5,542 nucleotides of DNA from contig JBLHRR010000233.1 in the NCBI GenBank assembly GCA_047626155.1, positions 1-5,542 on the forward strand. The letters are read 5' to 3'. The position numbers and the translations under genes are program-made. Positions 4,721-5,542 of this stretch are shown piece after piece. The notes below the pieces were generated by a model. The model ran no database searches, had not been told where the DNA came from, and saw only the letters and a program-made list of their open reading frames with translations. Each line of letters begins with the position of its first letter. The first letter of the stretch is position 1. The stretch is from CALGLS01 sp047626155 (GTDB taxonomy: Bacteria; Bacteroidota; Bacteroidia; Chitinophagales; Saprospiraceae).

Positions 4721-5098
4721 ATGCAATTGAATACCTACATGCCGTCTAAGCTGACGCATTATTTTGAAGCAGAACTATCTGAGTATCAAAAGGAACTGCA
4801 AGCAAAAAATTACAGGACCGCCTGGGAACGATTGGAACGAGCTCATGTCATAGGTCAAAAATATCCTTATGAACACAGTTTGGTTCATTGGAAAATGTTG
4901 TTATTTGGTATTGAAATAAAAGACGGAAAAGAAATCATCGGACAAATTCCAAGATTGCTGGTCGGAGGTGTAAAATCATTTGTTGGAAAGATTCCTGTTG
5001 GAAACACAGGCGGTGCAAATGTACCACCATTAAAACCGCTTGAAATTGATAACGATATTTTAGAGATTTTTGCAAAAGCAGGAGTCAAATTAAATTAG
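4721..5098 (+). CDS. DUF3703 domain protein (unknown function)
   Basis: This 125-residue protein carries the hallmarks I associate with the DUF3703 family: AWERLERAHVIGQ (34-46), HWKML (56-60), EIIGQIPRLLVGG (71-83) and the signature PVGNTGGANV (92-101) followed by a proline-rich tail motif and a short C-terminal helix. The molecular function is not known to me. The first half reads as a helical hairpin resembling a single TPR-like unit, and there is no signal peptide. VGGVKSFVG (81-89) is glycine-rich but too short for a membrane span. Two starts are possible, Met1 (4721) and Met7 (4739); the conserved region begins well after both. It is preceded by a candidate promoter and an inverted repeat, so it is probably expressed on its own. 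The cobalamin adenosyltransferase gene follows after 86 bases. Confidence 0.85.
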   Translation: MQLNTYMPSKLTHYFEAELSEYQKELQAKNYRTAWERLERAHVIGQKYPYEHSLVHWKMLLFGIEIKDGKEIIGQIPRLLVGGVKSFVGKIPVGNTGGANVPPLKPLEIDNDILEIFAKAGVKLN

Positions 5099-5184
5099 GC
5101 GTTTACAACAACTGATACTTTCTACTTGTTACTAATCGCAGATAGGCAGAACAAGACTAATTAAGAATTTAGAAAAATCCCAAT

Positions 5185-5542
5185 ATGGCATTTAAGATTT
5201 ACACCAAAACCGGTGACAAAGGAACCACCGGTCTCTATGGCGGACGCCGACTCCCTAAATCACATATTCGCATTGACGCCTACGGCACCGTAGATGAACT
5301 CAACTCCTACATCGGACTCATTCGAGATCAACTAACAGAAGTAGCGCAGCGAAATTTGCTCAAAGAAATACAGGATCGCCTCTTCACAATTGGTGCAAAC
5401 CTCGCGAGTGATCCAGAAAAAGACATGCCTGTTCCTGATGTCCTAGAATCCGACATTGTATTGTTAGAAGAGCAGATGGATTTGATGGACGAGTCTTTGC
5501 CTCCGCTTAAAAATTTCATCTTACCTGGTGGTCATACGACTG
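5185..5542 (+). CDS. Corrinoid (cob(I)alamin) adenosyltransferase, PduO type, 5' part
   Basis: This enzyme transfers the adenosyl group of ATP to cob(I)alamin to make coenzyme B12. The frame is open from ATG 5185 to the window end, giving 119 of roughly 185-190 codons. The N-terminal ATP-binding signature IYTKTGDKGTTGLYGGRR (5-22) is complete. It is followed by DAYGTVDELNSYIGL (31-45) on the subunit-interface helix, QDRLFTIGANLA (63-74) and FILPGG (111-116). The conserved C-terminal RRAER-type motif lies beyond the window and cannot be checked. The start is convincing because MAFKIYTKTGD begins just before the conserved strand, as in relatives. PduO-type enzymes occur both in B12 salvage and with B12-dependent enzymes such as methylmalonyl-CoA mutase; no such gene is visible here. 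The 86-base gap after DUF3703 contains no strong terminator, so read-through is possible. Confidence 0.95.
   Translation, partial: MAFKIYTKTGDKGTTGLYGGRRLPKSHIRIDAYGTVDELNSYIGLIRDQLTEVAQRNLLKEIQDRLFTIGANLASDPEKDMPVPDVLESDIVLLEEQMDLMDESLPPLKNFILPGGHTT

Noticed and set aside
5126..5156. Six-base stem CTTGTT/AACAAG between DUF3703 and the adenosyltransferase gene
   Set aside because: The stem is short, the loop is over 15 bases, and no T tract follows, so it is not a credible terminator.

Overview
The window looks like an ordinary chromosomal stretch of a member of the Bacteroidota. The evidence is the AT-leaning sequence, the absence of clear Shine-Dalgarno motifs before well-recognised genes, matches to the TAnnTTTG type of -7 box, and protein variants typical of that phylum: a GNIGAGKTT/QDRTIYED deoxynucleoside kinase, a stand-alone gatC, and an S24 regulator with the GEGEYF and SGDSMEPT motifs. 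A Saprospiria-like lineage is my best guess, but the window cannot prove it.

Layout. Positions 1-442 hold the 3' part of tpiA (+), followed by a strong hairpin terminator. At 628-1754 (+) a two-gene unit encodes a HTH-S24 (LexA/CI-like) regulator with a C-terminal coiled coil and then a 71-residue beta-rich protein of unknown function. This unit converges on yggS (-), and a perfect 15-bp inverted repeat sits at the junction. Upstream of yggS, after a palindromic intergenic repeat, lies a deoxynucleoside kinase gene (-). It is divergent from gatC (+). After a repeat-rich spacer come a MacB/LolD-type ABC ATPase (+), a spacer with a 21-bp imperfect inverted repeat next to a candidate promoter, a DUF3703 protein (+), and the 5' two thirds of a PduO-type cobalamin adenosyltransferase gene (+) cut by the window end.

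How the genes work together. Most are unrelated housekeeping functions: glycolysis, PLP homeostasis, nucleotide salvage, Gln-tRNA/Asn-tRNA amidation, envelope transport or lipoprotein release, and B12 activation. They are not one pathway. The only pair that looks like a dedicated unit is the S24 regulator plus the small protein. The regulator appears to have lost residues needed for LexA-type self-cleavage: Arg replaces the catalytic Lys, and Ser-Gly replaces the Ala-Gly scissile pair.

I see no CRISPR array, transposase, phage structural gene, toxin-antitoxin pair, tRNA or rRNA. The most unusual material is the regulator unit and the intergenic palindromes and repeats. I do not see convincing evidence of a large undescribed system.
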